Assembly (NCBI GenBank): GCA_001595885.1
Contig: LSSH01000008.1
Location: 1 to 8,322, forward strand
From: Candidatus Proteinoplasmatales archaeon SG8-5
Lineage (GTDB): Archaea > Thermoplasmatota > Thermoplasmata > SG8-5
Length of the DNA stretch: 8,322 nt
Reading direction: 5' to 3'
Of the stretch, positions 1 to 5,959 are shown piece after piece. The position numbers and the translations under genes are program-made. The number at the start of each line of letters is the position of its first letter. Position 1 is the stretch's first letter. The notes beneath the pieces are model-generated. The model had not been told where the DNA came from. It saw nothing but the letters and a program-made list of their open reading frames with translations, and ran no database searches.

Positions 1-1
1 G

Positions 2-268
2 TATAGGCCCGCTTATGGTCAAGGTCGTACCCCCGGGTTCGGTGACGTTGATCCAGAAGCCCATCCTGTGATTGAGGGATTGCAGCTCGTTCAACTGACT
101 CGGTTTGAAGGAGGCGTAGGTCTTCCATGGCTCGGGGGCGAGGGGGTCGTAGGCCTGGAGGTAGTCCCATTTGCCGTTGATGCTTGAGAGAACCACAGCT
201 ATTGATTCGTTAGATTGTTTAAGGGGTAGCGAGACGAGGTTCCAGCCTTCGTTAAGGGTGATGTTGTA
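2..268 (-). other. GC-rich C-terminal GWNLVSLPL domain of the propeller protein
   Basis: This stretch encodes residues 422-510. The domain has the recognisable order NEGWNLVSLPL, then LSSINGKWDYLQAYDP, PWKTYASF and finally HRMGFWINVTEPG. Codons are strongly C/G-ending (GGC, TAC, CTC, GCC), unlike the propeller before it. I recall comparable domains at the C-termini of secreted archaeal proteins, where they may link to a surface anchor; that role is inference. The domain continues past base 1. Confidence 0.6.
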
Positions 269-1531
269 GGTGGGGTATGGTGGAAAATCTGGATACCTTT
301 TGTAATAAATTTCGTTGTTACCATCTCTGTCATCCCACCATGTTATATGAACAGTGGAACCATTAATGTCAATTGATGGCCATATTGAATCAAAACTTAC
401 ATTGTATGTTAATCGAACATCTCCACTCCAAGACACACCCCCATCAGTTGAATTTTGAAAATAAATTTCACGGGTAGAGCTATCATCCCTCATATCATCC
501 CAGACAATGTGTACGTAATTTTCCCAACTACTTATATCTGGCTTACCCACACCAGATGTTGGCCCGGTAATAAGCTGGATAGTATTCCAACTTTCTCCAT
601 TATCTGTAGAACTTGTATGGTATACATAATAATCTGGCCCTGGCCAAACTTGATCGATCCATGCGACATGGATATTAGAACCTGAAACCGCCATTGTAGC
701 AGCATAATGCCATGTGCTGTTAATTGATAACTTCCTTTGTTGATTGACATTACCTTGTCCATCATCCCACGTAACTCCATTATTGGTGGAACGTATATAG
801 TAAATATCTGGACTACCATCACGATCGTCTACTAGTAATACATGGATATTTGAATCGTTAACTTTGATATCAACTGGGCCTGTACCAACTAAATCATAAG
901 TTAATCTTCTGTCATGAGTTGCATTTCCAAGACCATCATCCCAAGTTATTCCTCCATCAGTGCTTCGTTTATAATACGCTTCAGAGTTAAGCAAACCCCC
1001 AAATCGTTCATCTGTCCAAACGACATGAATATTGGGTCCATTGACTGCAATCTTAGCTCCACTTGAAGTGCTTCCGTCATTCTCAGAAATCATCTTTGAT
1101 GGGTTCCAGGATAATCCTCCATCTGTTGAATTAACGTAATTAATTTCCCAACCTGTGGACTCCCATAGGTGGTAAACAACGTGTATATTTGAATTATTAA
1201 CATCGATATCAGGACGTGATGGGGTCATTATATCAACAGGATGAATAGTTGTAATATTATTCCAAGATAGACCTCCGTTATAAGAATTTCTATACATAAT
1301 GCTATCATCCCCATTGGAAGTATTTTCCCAGACAACATGAATATCGTTTTCCCATATAGCCATACTCGGATATTCGTCGATTTTCGTATGTTCTGATATA
1401 TTGATGTCATTTGTCCATCCAGCAGGAATCCCAGTGGTCTCCTCCCCCTCGCTCGCCGAGCGGCATATCGGGGACAGAAGTGCGAGCCCCATCAGAGATA
1501 TGGTAATTGCGGAGAATATTCTCATCCTCAT
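2..1531 (-). CDS. Secreted Asp-box (BNR/sialidase-like) beta-propeller protein, 3' partial
   Basis: An open minus-strand frame runs from ATG at 1531 to the window edge without a stop (510 codons visible). Residues 1-26 look like a signal peptide: basic start (MRMR), hydrophobic stretch ending near RSA, then an acidic mature start. Residues about 40-415 hold six Asp-box motifs (S-x-D-x-G-x-x-W type) at 81-90, 134-142, 189-197, 247-255, 307-315 and 360-368, spaced 53-60 residues apart. They alternate with strands of the form NIHVVW (near 63, 115, 167, 228, 286, 339, 394). This indicates a six- to seven-bladed beta-propeller. Residues about 422-510 form a separate domain starting NITLNEGWNLVSLPL and containing GFWINV, a type I associate with archaeal surface proteins. 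Many N-x-S/T sites suggest N-glycosylation. I see no sialidase catalytic residues I can assign, so a binding or structural surface role is more likely than an enzyme. The second ATG, two codons in, is an alternative start. Confidence 0.85.
   Translation of the reverse strand, partial: MRMRIFSAITISLMGLALLSPICRSASEGEETTGIPAGWTNDINISEHTKIDEYPSMAIWENDIHVVWENTSNGDDSIMYRNSYNGGLSWNNITTIHPVDIMTPSRPDIDVNNSNIHVVYHLWESTGWEINYVNSTDGGLSWNPSKMISENDGSTSSGAKIAVNGPNIHVVWTDERFGGLLNSEAYYKRSTDGGITWDDGLGNATHDRRLTYDLVGTGPVDIKVNDSNIHVLLVDDRDGSPDIYYIRSTNNGVTWDDGQGNVNQQRKLSINSTWHYAATMAVSGSNIHVAWIDQVWPGPDYYVYHTSSTDNGESWNTIQLITGPTSGVGKPDISSWENYVHIVWDDMRDDSSTREIYFQNSTDGGVSWSGDVRLTYNVSFDSIWPSIDINGSTVHITWWDDRDGNNEIYYKRYPDFPPYPTYNITLNEGWNLVSLPLKQSNESIAVVLSSINGKWDYLQAYDPLAPEPWKTYASFKPSQLNELQSLNHRMGFWINVTEPGGTTLTISGPI
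428..1291 (-). repeat. Six imperfect Asp-box coding repeats
   Basis: Six copies of the Asp-box coding unit lie at 1262-1291, 1106-1132, 941-967, 767-793, 587-613 and 428-454. The core peptides read YNGGLSW, TDGGLSW, TDGGITW, TNNGVTW, TDNGESW and TDGGVSW. The period is about 160-180 bases. Similarity is visible in DNA too, for example between 755-793 and 931-967, so blades probably arose by internal duplication. The fourth copy has Asn in place of the key Asp, and the first has Asn and lacks the usual Thr. Confidence 0.85.
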
Positions 1532-1583
1532 CGAAGTTCATTATGCCTTATCGGATTCATTAGTGTTTCGGTATTCAGAATTA

Positions 1584-1742
1584 TCATTCCTTCTTCTTCA
1601 GCGGGACGTCCTTCTCGATGACGAAGGCGCCGACGTAGTCGCAGTCCTTGCAGTGGTACTTGTAGCCGGTGGTGAGTCCCGCTTCGTAATACAGGCCGGT
1701 GCCGCCGCACTGGGGGCAGACGAGGACGGTGCGCCTCTTCAT
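1584..1742 (-). CDS. Small zinc-ribbon protein (52 aa)
   Basis: A 52-residue basic protein with two CxxC knuckles, CPQC at residues 9-12 and CKDC at 31-34, separated by 18 residues. This is a classic four-cysteine zinc-ribbon arrangement. It ends in a lysine-rich tail (LKKKE). The start MKRRTVLVCPQC was chosen over longer in-frame extensions because the upstream residues are low-quality. A TATA-like box also lies 27 bases before this ATG, fitting a leaderless transcript. Single zinc ribbons of this size are common in archaea and may bind nucleic acid or ribosomes or act as protein adaptors; nothing here decides which. It lies upstream of the propeller gene on the same strand with a 52-base gap, and is divergent from dtdA. 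Confidence 0.8.
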   Translation of the reverse strand: MKRRTVLVCPQCGGTGLYYEAGLTTGYKYHCKDCDYVGAFVIEKDVPLKKKE

Positions 1743-1763
1743 CGGTCGGTGATTGGTTGGGCG

Positions 1764-1773
1764 ATTAATAATA
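1764..1773 (-). promoter_or_regulatory. TATA-like box of the zinc-ribbon gene
   Basis: On the minus strand the sequence reads TATTATTAAT, centred about 27 bases before the ATG at 1742. That is the archaeal TATA-to-start-site distance, so transcription would begin at or next to the start codon. No Shine-Dalgarno sequence is visible, which agrees with a leaderless mRNA. Confidence 0.5.
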
Positions 1774-1820
1774 TGTGCTGTTGGTCTGTTGTTCGGCAGC
1801 TGGTGTCGGGCATCCCAAAG

Positions 1821-1829
1821 ACTTTTAGT
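1821..1829 (+). promoter_or_regulatory. Weak TATA-like box of dtdA
   Basis: ACTTTTAGT is centred about 27 bases before the ATG at 1852. No convincing Shine-Dalgarno lies between the two, so a leaderless transcript is likely. The match to the archaeal TATA consensus is only moderate. It shares a 109-base divergent intergenic region with the promoter of the zinc-ribbon gene. Confidence 0.35.
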
Positions 1830-1851
1830 CAACCGTCATTTTGTCTCCGCG

Positions 1852-2691
1852 ATGAACCTCATCGTGACCTCGGCGGAGGACATTGCCAGCATGAACATCC
1901 GCGATTTCCTGCTCTCTAAGGCTGGCTGGAAGGAGACGGGAAAGGTGTTCGACGGCTCGCCTGTGTTGGCGTTTGAGGATTTCAACTTGGTCCTCATACA
2001 GGAGATCCACCTCCATTTCGAGGAGCTGGATGTTCGGTTTAAGGATGAGACCGGCTTCGAGCCCGAATGCATCATTGTTGCTTCAAGACACAGAAGCGAG
2101 TCCGGGCTGCGCACCTTGACCGTTCACCCATTGGGGAATTACGGCGATGCCCAGTTCGGAGGCTCGCTGGGAAAACTCGTTCCGACCGCGCCGAGGTTGA
2201 TGACCTCGGCGCTGCTGGCTTTGAAGAGGAACGCGGTCCATCTTGACTTCGAAGTCTCGTTCGAATGTACCCACCACGGCCCTTTTCTCAACACTCCCAC
2301 GTTCTTCATAGAGATCGGCAGCGACGAGAGCGCTTGGCCGGAGAAGCCGGCGGGTGAGGTCTTGGCGAGTACAATTCTTGAGCTCGATTCGCTAAAGGAT
2401 ACGAAGGACGACGTCATCGCCGTAGGAGTGGGCGGGGGGCATTACGCCCCGCGACACTCAGATGTTGTCCTGAACCGCAAGATATCGATGGGCCACATGG
2501 TCCCGAACTATGCTCTTGAGCACGTCGACGAGGACATGGCCAGGCAGGTCATCGAGAGGACGCCAGGCTGCGAGGCCGTTTACTTCCATAAGAAGTCGAT
2601 GAAGAAGCCGCTGTACAGGGAGCTGAAGGAGCTTTTCGAGGGCCTTGGCCTCAGGACGGTAAGGTCGGCGGACATAGGAGAAAGATTATAA
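1852..2691 (+). CDS. dtdA: D-aminoacyl-tRNA deacylase, archaeal/plant type (DtdA)
   Basis: Known role of the family: hydrolyses D-amino acids from mischarged tRNA, a zinc-dependent quality-control step in the cytoplasm. It is the archaeal alternative to bacterial DTD. The 279-residue length fits the family. Motifs seen are SRHRSESG (78-85), a VHPLGN stretch (91-96), ECTHHGP (138-144), GGGHYAPR (194-201) and GHMVPNY (214-220). The histidines in the THHGP and GGGHYAPR motifs are the expected metal or catalytic positions. The ATG at 1852 gives MNLIVTSAED, the expected N-terminal strand; a 33-residue upstream extension from TTG lacks family character and overlaps the divergent promoter region. 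No frameshift or missing motif is seen. Confidence 0.93.
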   Translation: MNLIVTSAEDIASMNIRDFLLSKAGWKETGKVFDGSPVLAFEDFNLVLIQEIHLHFEELDVRFKDETGFEPECIIVASRHRSESGLRTLTVHPLGNYGDAQFGGSLGKLVPTAPRLMTSALLALKRNAVHLDFEVSFECTHHGPFLNTPTFFIEIGSDESAWPEKPAGEVLASTILELDSLKDTKDDVIAVGVGGGHYAPRHSDVVLNRKISMGHMVPNYALEHVDEDMARQVIERTPGCEAVYFHKKSMKKPLYRELKELFEGLGLRTVRSADIGERL

Positions 2692-2693
2692 TA
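2686..2693 (+). promoter_or_regulatory. TATA-like box before kptA, overlapping the dtdA stop
   Basis: TTATAATA overlaps the dtdA TAA stop codon and is preceded by a purine-rich GAAAG that could serve as a BRE. A start site about 27 bases on would give a leader of roughly 23 bases holding the GGGGG ribosome site. A second AT-rich run (GTTATA, 2704-2709) is an alternative. Co-transcription with dtdA is not excluded. Confidence 0.35.
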
Positions 2694-2724
2694 CCGCGTA
2701 CTATGTTATAGGATTGAACTCAGC

Positions 2725-2729
2725 GGGGG
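2725..2729 (+). promoter_or_regulatory. Shine-Dalgarno-like GGGGG deciding the kptA start
   Basis: GGGGG can pair with the CCUCC of archaeal 16S rRNA with one wobble. It stands 9 bases before the ATG at 2739 but directly abuts the earlier in-frame ATG at 2730. It therefore favours 2739 as the start. Confidence 0.45.
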
Positions 2730-2738
2730 ATGTTTTTC

Positions 2739-3419
2739 ATGCTCAAGGAGTGCAGGACCCACGGATATTTCAGATGCGAGGAATGCCCGATATGCGGAGA
2801 GCAGGGCAGGTTCCTGATGAACGAGGAGGAACTCGACAAGATAGGCAGGACAATGGCCGGGGTTCTCCGCCATTTTCCCGAGAGGTACGGCCTGAAGATG
2901 GACAAGCACGGCTGGGTCGACCTCAACGACTTCATCCACTCCATAGTGGTCAGGCAGAGGCGTTTCCGCTGGCTCAAGTCGCATCACATACTCGCCATCG
3001 TGGACACGGATCCCAAGGGTCGGTATCAGTTCAGGGACGGCATGATAAGGGCGACGTACGCTCACTCGGTTGACGTCGAGCTCGACCTGCCCACGCGGAA
3101 CGTCCCCGAGGTCCTATTCTACCCCACCACCAAGGAGGAGAAGGACATACTTCTGGAGACTGGCCTACTGCCCTCCGATAGGAAGATGGTGCACCTCAGC
3201 CGGACCATCGAATCCGCCATCATCGCGGGTAAGGTCAGGGACCCCGAGCCCCTGATCTTCGAGGTGGATGCCAATGCAGTCATCGAGTCCGGTCATAAGA
3301 TAAGCAAGGCCGGGAACACAGTATTCGTCGTGGACGCGGTTCCCGCAGAATTTCTTAAACTCGTGGACCAGAAGGACGTGGGGGCTGCGGCCGCCACGAT
3401 CGAGGAAGAAGGGGAGTAA
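2739..3419 (+). CDS. kptA: RNA 2'-phosphotransferase (Tpt1/KptA), archaeal type with N-terminal zinc knuckle
   Basis: Family role: removes an internal RNA 2'-phosphate by transfer to NAD+, giving ADP-ribose 1'',2''-cyclic phosphate. It serves tRNA splicing in fungi, while its archaeal substrate is less clear. The protein has 226 residues. An N-terminal knuckle uses C5, H9, C16 and C19 (C13 is an extra cysteine). The catalytic core shows GVLRHFP (R44, H45), GRYQFRDGMIRATYAHS (R104) and DRKMVHLS (R148), matching the Arg-His-Arg-Arg set of Tpt1 enzymes. The eukaryotic/bacterial HGT motif is replaced by LFYPTT (126-131); I recall YYPTT-like sequences in archaeal members, so this is probably normal. 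AHS in place of GHS at 108-110 is a small deviation. The C-terminus ends in an acidic tail. The neighbour dtdA is also an RNA-quality enzyme, 47 bases upstream. Confidence 0.92.
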   Translation: MLKECRTHGYFRCEECPICGEQGRFLMNEEELDKIGRTMAGVLRHFPERYGLKMDKHGWVDLNDFIHSIVVRQRRFRWLKSHHILAIVDTDPKGRYQFRDGMIRATYAHSVDVELDLPTRNVPEVLFYPTTKEEKDILLETGLLPSDRKMVHLSRTIESAIIAGKVRDPEPLIFEVDANAVIESGHKISKAGNTVFVVDAVPAEFLKLVDQKDVGAAAATIEEEGE

Positions 3420-3462
3420 CAGCTTTCCGAGCTGGTATCTGAAGGACATGGGCGGGGATATC

Positions 3463-3470
3463 GTTTATAT
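3463..3470 (+). promoter_or_regulatory. TATA-like box of the flavoprotein gene
   Basis: GTTTATAT follows a purine-rich GGCGGGGAT stretch and lies about 38 bases before the ATG at 3505. Transcription would start near 3490-3494. A ribosome site, AGGTGG at 3495-3500, sits four bases from the ATG and supports that start over an upstream TTG at 3478. Confidence 0.5.
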
Positions 3471-3504
3471 GCGCTGATTGTTTTACTTAACTTCAGGTGG
3501 AAGC

Positions 3505-4923
3505 ATGAAGGAATACGATGTCATAGCCATTGGCTCAGGGTCATCCATGAACATAATCAGTGCCATGCTGAGAAAGCCCGGAGTCAAGGCCGCGGTGATC
3601 GAGAAGGACGATCCCGGGGGCATCTGCCTGACAAGGGGCTGCATCCCCACGAAGATACTGGTGTACCCTGCCGAGCTGGTCAGGATGGTCGATGACCTGG
3701 GGAAGTTCGGCATCGACGCCCCCTTGAAGAAGGTGGACTTCGCAAAGGTCATGCAGAGGATGAGGGACCACATCCGGCCTGACATCGAGGGGATACGGAA
3801 GGGCCTGAGCCAGGCTGAGAACATCGACTATTACCCGGTCGCTGCCGAGTTCACGGCCCCTTACACGCTCAAGGTCGGAAACGAGACCATCACGTCGAAG
3901 CTCATCTTCCTGTGCATTGGCTCGGAAGTGCGGATACCGCCTGTCAAAGGGCTTGATTCGGTAGGATATCACACCAGCGATACAGTTCTCGGCATGACAC
4001 AGCTGCCTGCCAGTCTTGCCATCATTGGGGGTGGCTACATCGCCGCCGAGTACGGCCATTTCTTCTCGGCGATGGGCTCCAAGGTGACCATAGTGGGCCG
4101 CAACCCGCAGTTCCTGCCGCAGGAGGAACCGGAGGTTTCCGAGCTGGCACTTAAGGAGATGGGGAAGCACATGACAATCCTGACCGACCACGAGGTCCTT
4201 GAGGTGCGGAAGGGCATGACCGGTAAGAAGAAGGTCGTTGCAAAGAACAGGGCCAGCGGCATTACGGCGTCAGTGACCGCGGACGAGATACTGGTGGCCA
4301 CGGGTAGGGGGCCGAACACCGACATACTCCATCCCGAAAAGGCCGGCATCGAGGTGGATGAGAAGGGCTGGATCAAGGTCAACGAGTATCTGGAGACGAA
4401 CCAGCCGGGCATCTGGGCCTTCGGTGATGCAACGGGCAAACACCTGTTCAAGCACGTGGCCAATTACGAATCCCTGGTCGTGTACCAGAATGCTATACTG
4501 GGTAATAGCGAAAGGGCGGAATACCATGCCGTCCCCCATGCCGTTTTCACCCACCCGGAGATCGCAGGCGTCGGAATGAGGGAAAAGGAGGCCGTTGCCG
4601 CCTACGGAGAGGAAAGGGTGGGCATCGGGTTCCAGAGGTTCGAGGACACCGCCAAGGGCCAGGCCATGGGAGTGAAGGATTATTTCGTGAAGGTCATCAT
4701 CGACACCGAGACCGGACGCATCCTCGGGGCGCACATCATAGGGCCCCAGGCATCGGTGCTCATCCAGGAGATCATCAACCTGATGTACACGCCGTCGGGG
4801 AACTGGGCACCGGCGAGGGCGGCCATGCACATTCATCCAGGCTTGAGCGAGGTTGTGGAGCGGGCCTTCCAGGGCCTGATGTCACCGGAACACTACCATC
4901 ACATGAGAAGCCATCATCACTGA
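3505..4923 (+). CDS. Dihydrolipoamide dehydrogenase-like FAD/NAD(P) disulfide oxidoreductase with His-rich tail
   Basis: A 472-residue class I pyridine nucleotide-disulfide oxidoreductase. Seen in order: N-terminal FAD fold (VIAIGSGSS, 6-14); redox disulfide GICLTRGCIPTK with C41 and C46; NAD(P) fold IIGGGYIAAEYG (173-184); ATGRGPN (265-271); second FAD motif IWAFGDAT (303-310); and a C-terminal interface domain with HIHPGLSE (442-449) supplying the His-Glu pair (H444, E449). All active-site parts are present, so it should be active as a flavin disulfide reductase. Lpd is the closest type I recognise, but mercuric reductase-like or other thiol reductases share this plan. The second Rossmann strand ends VGRN (197-200) rather than in an acidic residue, hinting at NADPH use. 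The extreme C-terminus (461-472) carries six histidines (HYHHMRSHHH). No pyruvate or 2-oxoacid dehydrogenase genes adjoin it, so the substrate is open. Confidence 0.88.
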   Translation: MKEYDVIAIGSGSSMNIISAMLRKPGVKAAVIEKDDPGGICLTRGCIPTKILVYPAELVRMVDDLGKFGIDAPLKKVDFAKVMQRMRDHIRPDIEGIRKGLSQAENIDYYPVAAEFTAPYTLKVGNETITSKLIFLCIGSEVRIPPVKGLDSVGYHTSDTVLGMTQLPASLAIIGGGYIAAEYGHFFSAMGSKVTIVGRNPQFLPQEEPEVSELALKEMGKHMTILTDHEVLEVRKGMTGKKKVVAKNRASGITASVTADEILVATGRGPNTDILHPEKAGIEVDEKGWIKVNEYLETNQPGIWAFGDATGKHLFKHVANYESLVVYQNAILGNSERAEYHAVPHAVFTHPEIAGVGMREKEAVAAYGEERVGIGFQRFEDTAKGQAMGVKDYFVKVIIDTETGRILGAHIIGPQASVLIQEIINLMYTPSGNWAPARAAMHIHPGLSEVVERAFQGLMSPEHYHHMRSHHH

Positions 4924-5483
4924 ACGTCGTTCTTGTAGCCGCGGGTCTCCTCCGCGGTGTACTCCACGCCCAGTCCCAGAGCGATGCGGTTGACGAAGTT
5001 GAAATAGCTGGCTATCAGATTTATGTTGAGGACGTCCTCGTCATTGAACCCCGCCGCGATGAGGGAGTCGACATCACCCTTGCCGATTGATTCCGGGTCC
5101 TTGGTCAACTTCTCGGCGTACTCGAGCATCGCCCTTCCCCGGTCGCCGAGCATGATGGACCTGAAATCTTCCATGAACTCATTGGTCTTGGCTTCGTTCT
5201 TCCAGTAATGGTTAAGGGCTTCGGCATGGTGCAGTCGGCAATATTCGCAGCCGTTCAACCCCGAGATCAAAACCCCCATCATCTCCCTCTCTTCCCGGGA
5301 AAGGCCTGAGCGCGAGAACATGAGGTTTAGATACAGGTCCTGGTGTGCCAGCATAGATTTGGGATTGAGACTGTGGACCTTCATGATGTTGGCGACCTTT
5401 CCCCTGTTCCTCTTGATCCTGTCGTATACGGCCTTGAGCTCTTCGGTCGCCTCCTCCTCGTCTATCTCCCGTATCCAAGACAT
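4917..5483 (-). CDS. AhpD-like / carboxymuconolactone decarboxylase-family peroxidase-related protein
   Basis: A 188-residue helical protein resembling the peroxidase-related branch of the AhpD/CMD family. The reactive motif is NGCEYCRLHH, with C79, C82 and H86. E67, twelve residues before C79, matches the Glu-x11-Cys-x2-Cys-x3-His layout of AhpD. The expected role is thiol-dependent peroxide reduction or electron relay in the cytoplasm; this is family inference. The ATG at 5483 (MSWIREID) was preferred over a TTG four codons upstream because peroxidase-related members commonly begin with a short lead into an I-x-E/D segment. Its stop overlaps the flavoprotein stop by 7 bases, tail to tail, and it is divergent from the DUF3795 gene. 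Confidence 0.85.
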   Translation of the reverse strand: MSWIREIDEEEATEELKAVYDRIKRNRGKVANIMKVHSLNPKSMLAHQDLYLNLMFSRSGLSREEREMMGVLISGLNGCEYCRLHHAEALNHYWKNEAKTNEFMEDFRSIMLGDRGRAMLEYAEKLTKDPESIGKGDVDSLIAAGFNDEDVLNINLIASYFNFVNRIALGLGVEYTAEETRGYKNDVQ

Positions 5484-5568
5484 TTGCTCGCCCAAAGAGA
5501 TTGAGCACTGGTCTTAATCTTTTTCCCAAAGTTACTAGTATCCGTCTGGACTTTTGGTGGTTGAGCAT
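5484..5568. promoter_or_regulatory. Divergent promoter region between the AhpD-like and DUF3795 genes
   Basis: This 85-base spacer drives two outward genes. On the minus strand AAAGATTAAG (near 5513-5522) lies about 30 bases before the ATG at 5483. On the plus strand TTACTAGTAT (5532-5541) lies about 30 bases before the ATG at 5569. Both distances suit near-leaderless archaeal transcripts, although neither box is a strong match. GGTGG at 5556-5560 could also act as a ribosome site for the plus gene. Confidence 0.35.
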
Positions 5569-5922
5569 ATGTCCAACAAGATTGTTGCGTTTTGCGGGCT
5601 GCTTTGCACCGAATGCCCCGCTTACATAGCCACCCAGACCGATGATAGGGAGATGAGGGTCAAGACCGCGAAGGGCTGGTCGACCAAGGACCACAAGGTG
5701 GACGCGGACGACATCGTCTGCGACGGTTGCCCGGGCGGAGGGAGGCTTAACGTGTTCTGCACCGAGTGCGAGGTTAGGACGTGCGCCATCGAACGGAGCC
5801 TTGTCCATTGCGCGGCTTGCGACGATTACGCCTGTGACAAACTTACCCGATTATGGAACATCATTCAATCGCCAGATGCTGTGGAGCGCCTGGAGAAGAT
5901 CAGGCATCCCGATCTCGATTGA
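5569..5922 (+). CDS. Cysteine-rich DUF3795-type protein
   Basis: A 117-residue protein with 11 cysteines (9, 13, 16, 51, 54, 64, 67, 72, 81, 84, 89). The patterns CGLLCTECPAYIAT near the N-terminus, CDGCPGG in the middle and CAACDDYACDKL near the end match DUF3795, a family of unknown function common in anaerobic archaea and bacteria. The cysteines probably bind metal, either zinc or an Fe-S centre; the sequence does not say which. No membrane segment or signal peptide is seen, so it should be cytoplasmic. The ATG at 5569 (MSNKIVAFCGLLC) fits the family start; upstream GTG and TTG codons in frame add only five residues. The convergent minus gene ends 37 bases downstream. Confidence 0.85.
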   Translation: MSNKIVAFCGLLCTECPAYIATQTDDREMRVKTAKGWSTKDHKVDADDIVCDGCPGGGRLNVFCTECEVRTCAIERSLVHCAACDDYACDKLTRLWNIIQSPDAVERLEKIRHPDLD

Positions 5923-5942
5923 GCTGCGCACCCGTCAAACGA

Positions 5943-5953
5943 TTATAAAAACT
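5943..5953 (-). terminator. T-run after the Pro/Glu-rich gene
   Basis: On the minus strand GTTTTTATAAT begins a few bases after the TAG stop (5960-5962). Short T-runs without a hairpin are the usual archaeal intrinsic termination signal. The run is only five T and is interrupted, so support is modest. Confidence 0.3.
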
Positions 5954-5959
5954 GGATAT

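Noticed and set aside
532..822. Minus-strand open frame of 96 codons and a plus-strand frame at 455-685
   Set aside because: Both overlap the continuous propeller frame, which shows clear Asp boxes across this region; they are alternative-frame shadows.
428..1291. Regularly spaced similar DNA segments, considered as a CRISPR-like array
   Set aside because: The segments are imperfect, have a 160-180 base period and encode Asp boxes in frame; they are protein repeats.
2..1531. True sialidase (neuraminidase) activity
   Set aside because: Asp boxes alone mark the fold; I could not assign the arginine triad or the catalytic Tyr/Glu of sialidases.
1401..1919. Plus-strand open frame of 172 codons
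   Set aside because: It lies across the start of the propeller gene, the zinc-ribbon gene and the start of dtdA in other frames; the peptide has no recognisable motif and no ribosome site.
3420..3434. Inverted repeat CAGCT-TTCCG-AGCTG right after the kptA stop, considered as a terminator
   Set aside because: Only a 5-base stem and no T-run follows; too weak to call.
3541..4836. Long minus-strand frames opposite the flavoprotein gene
   Set aside because: The plus-strand frame carries every motif of the enzyme family; the opposite frames are typical antisense shadows of GC-rich coding sequence.
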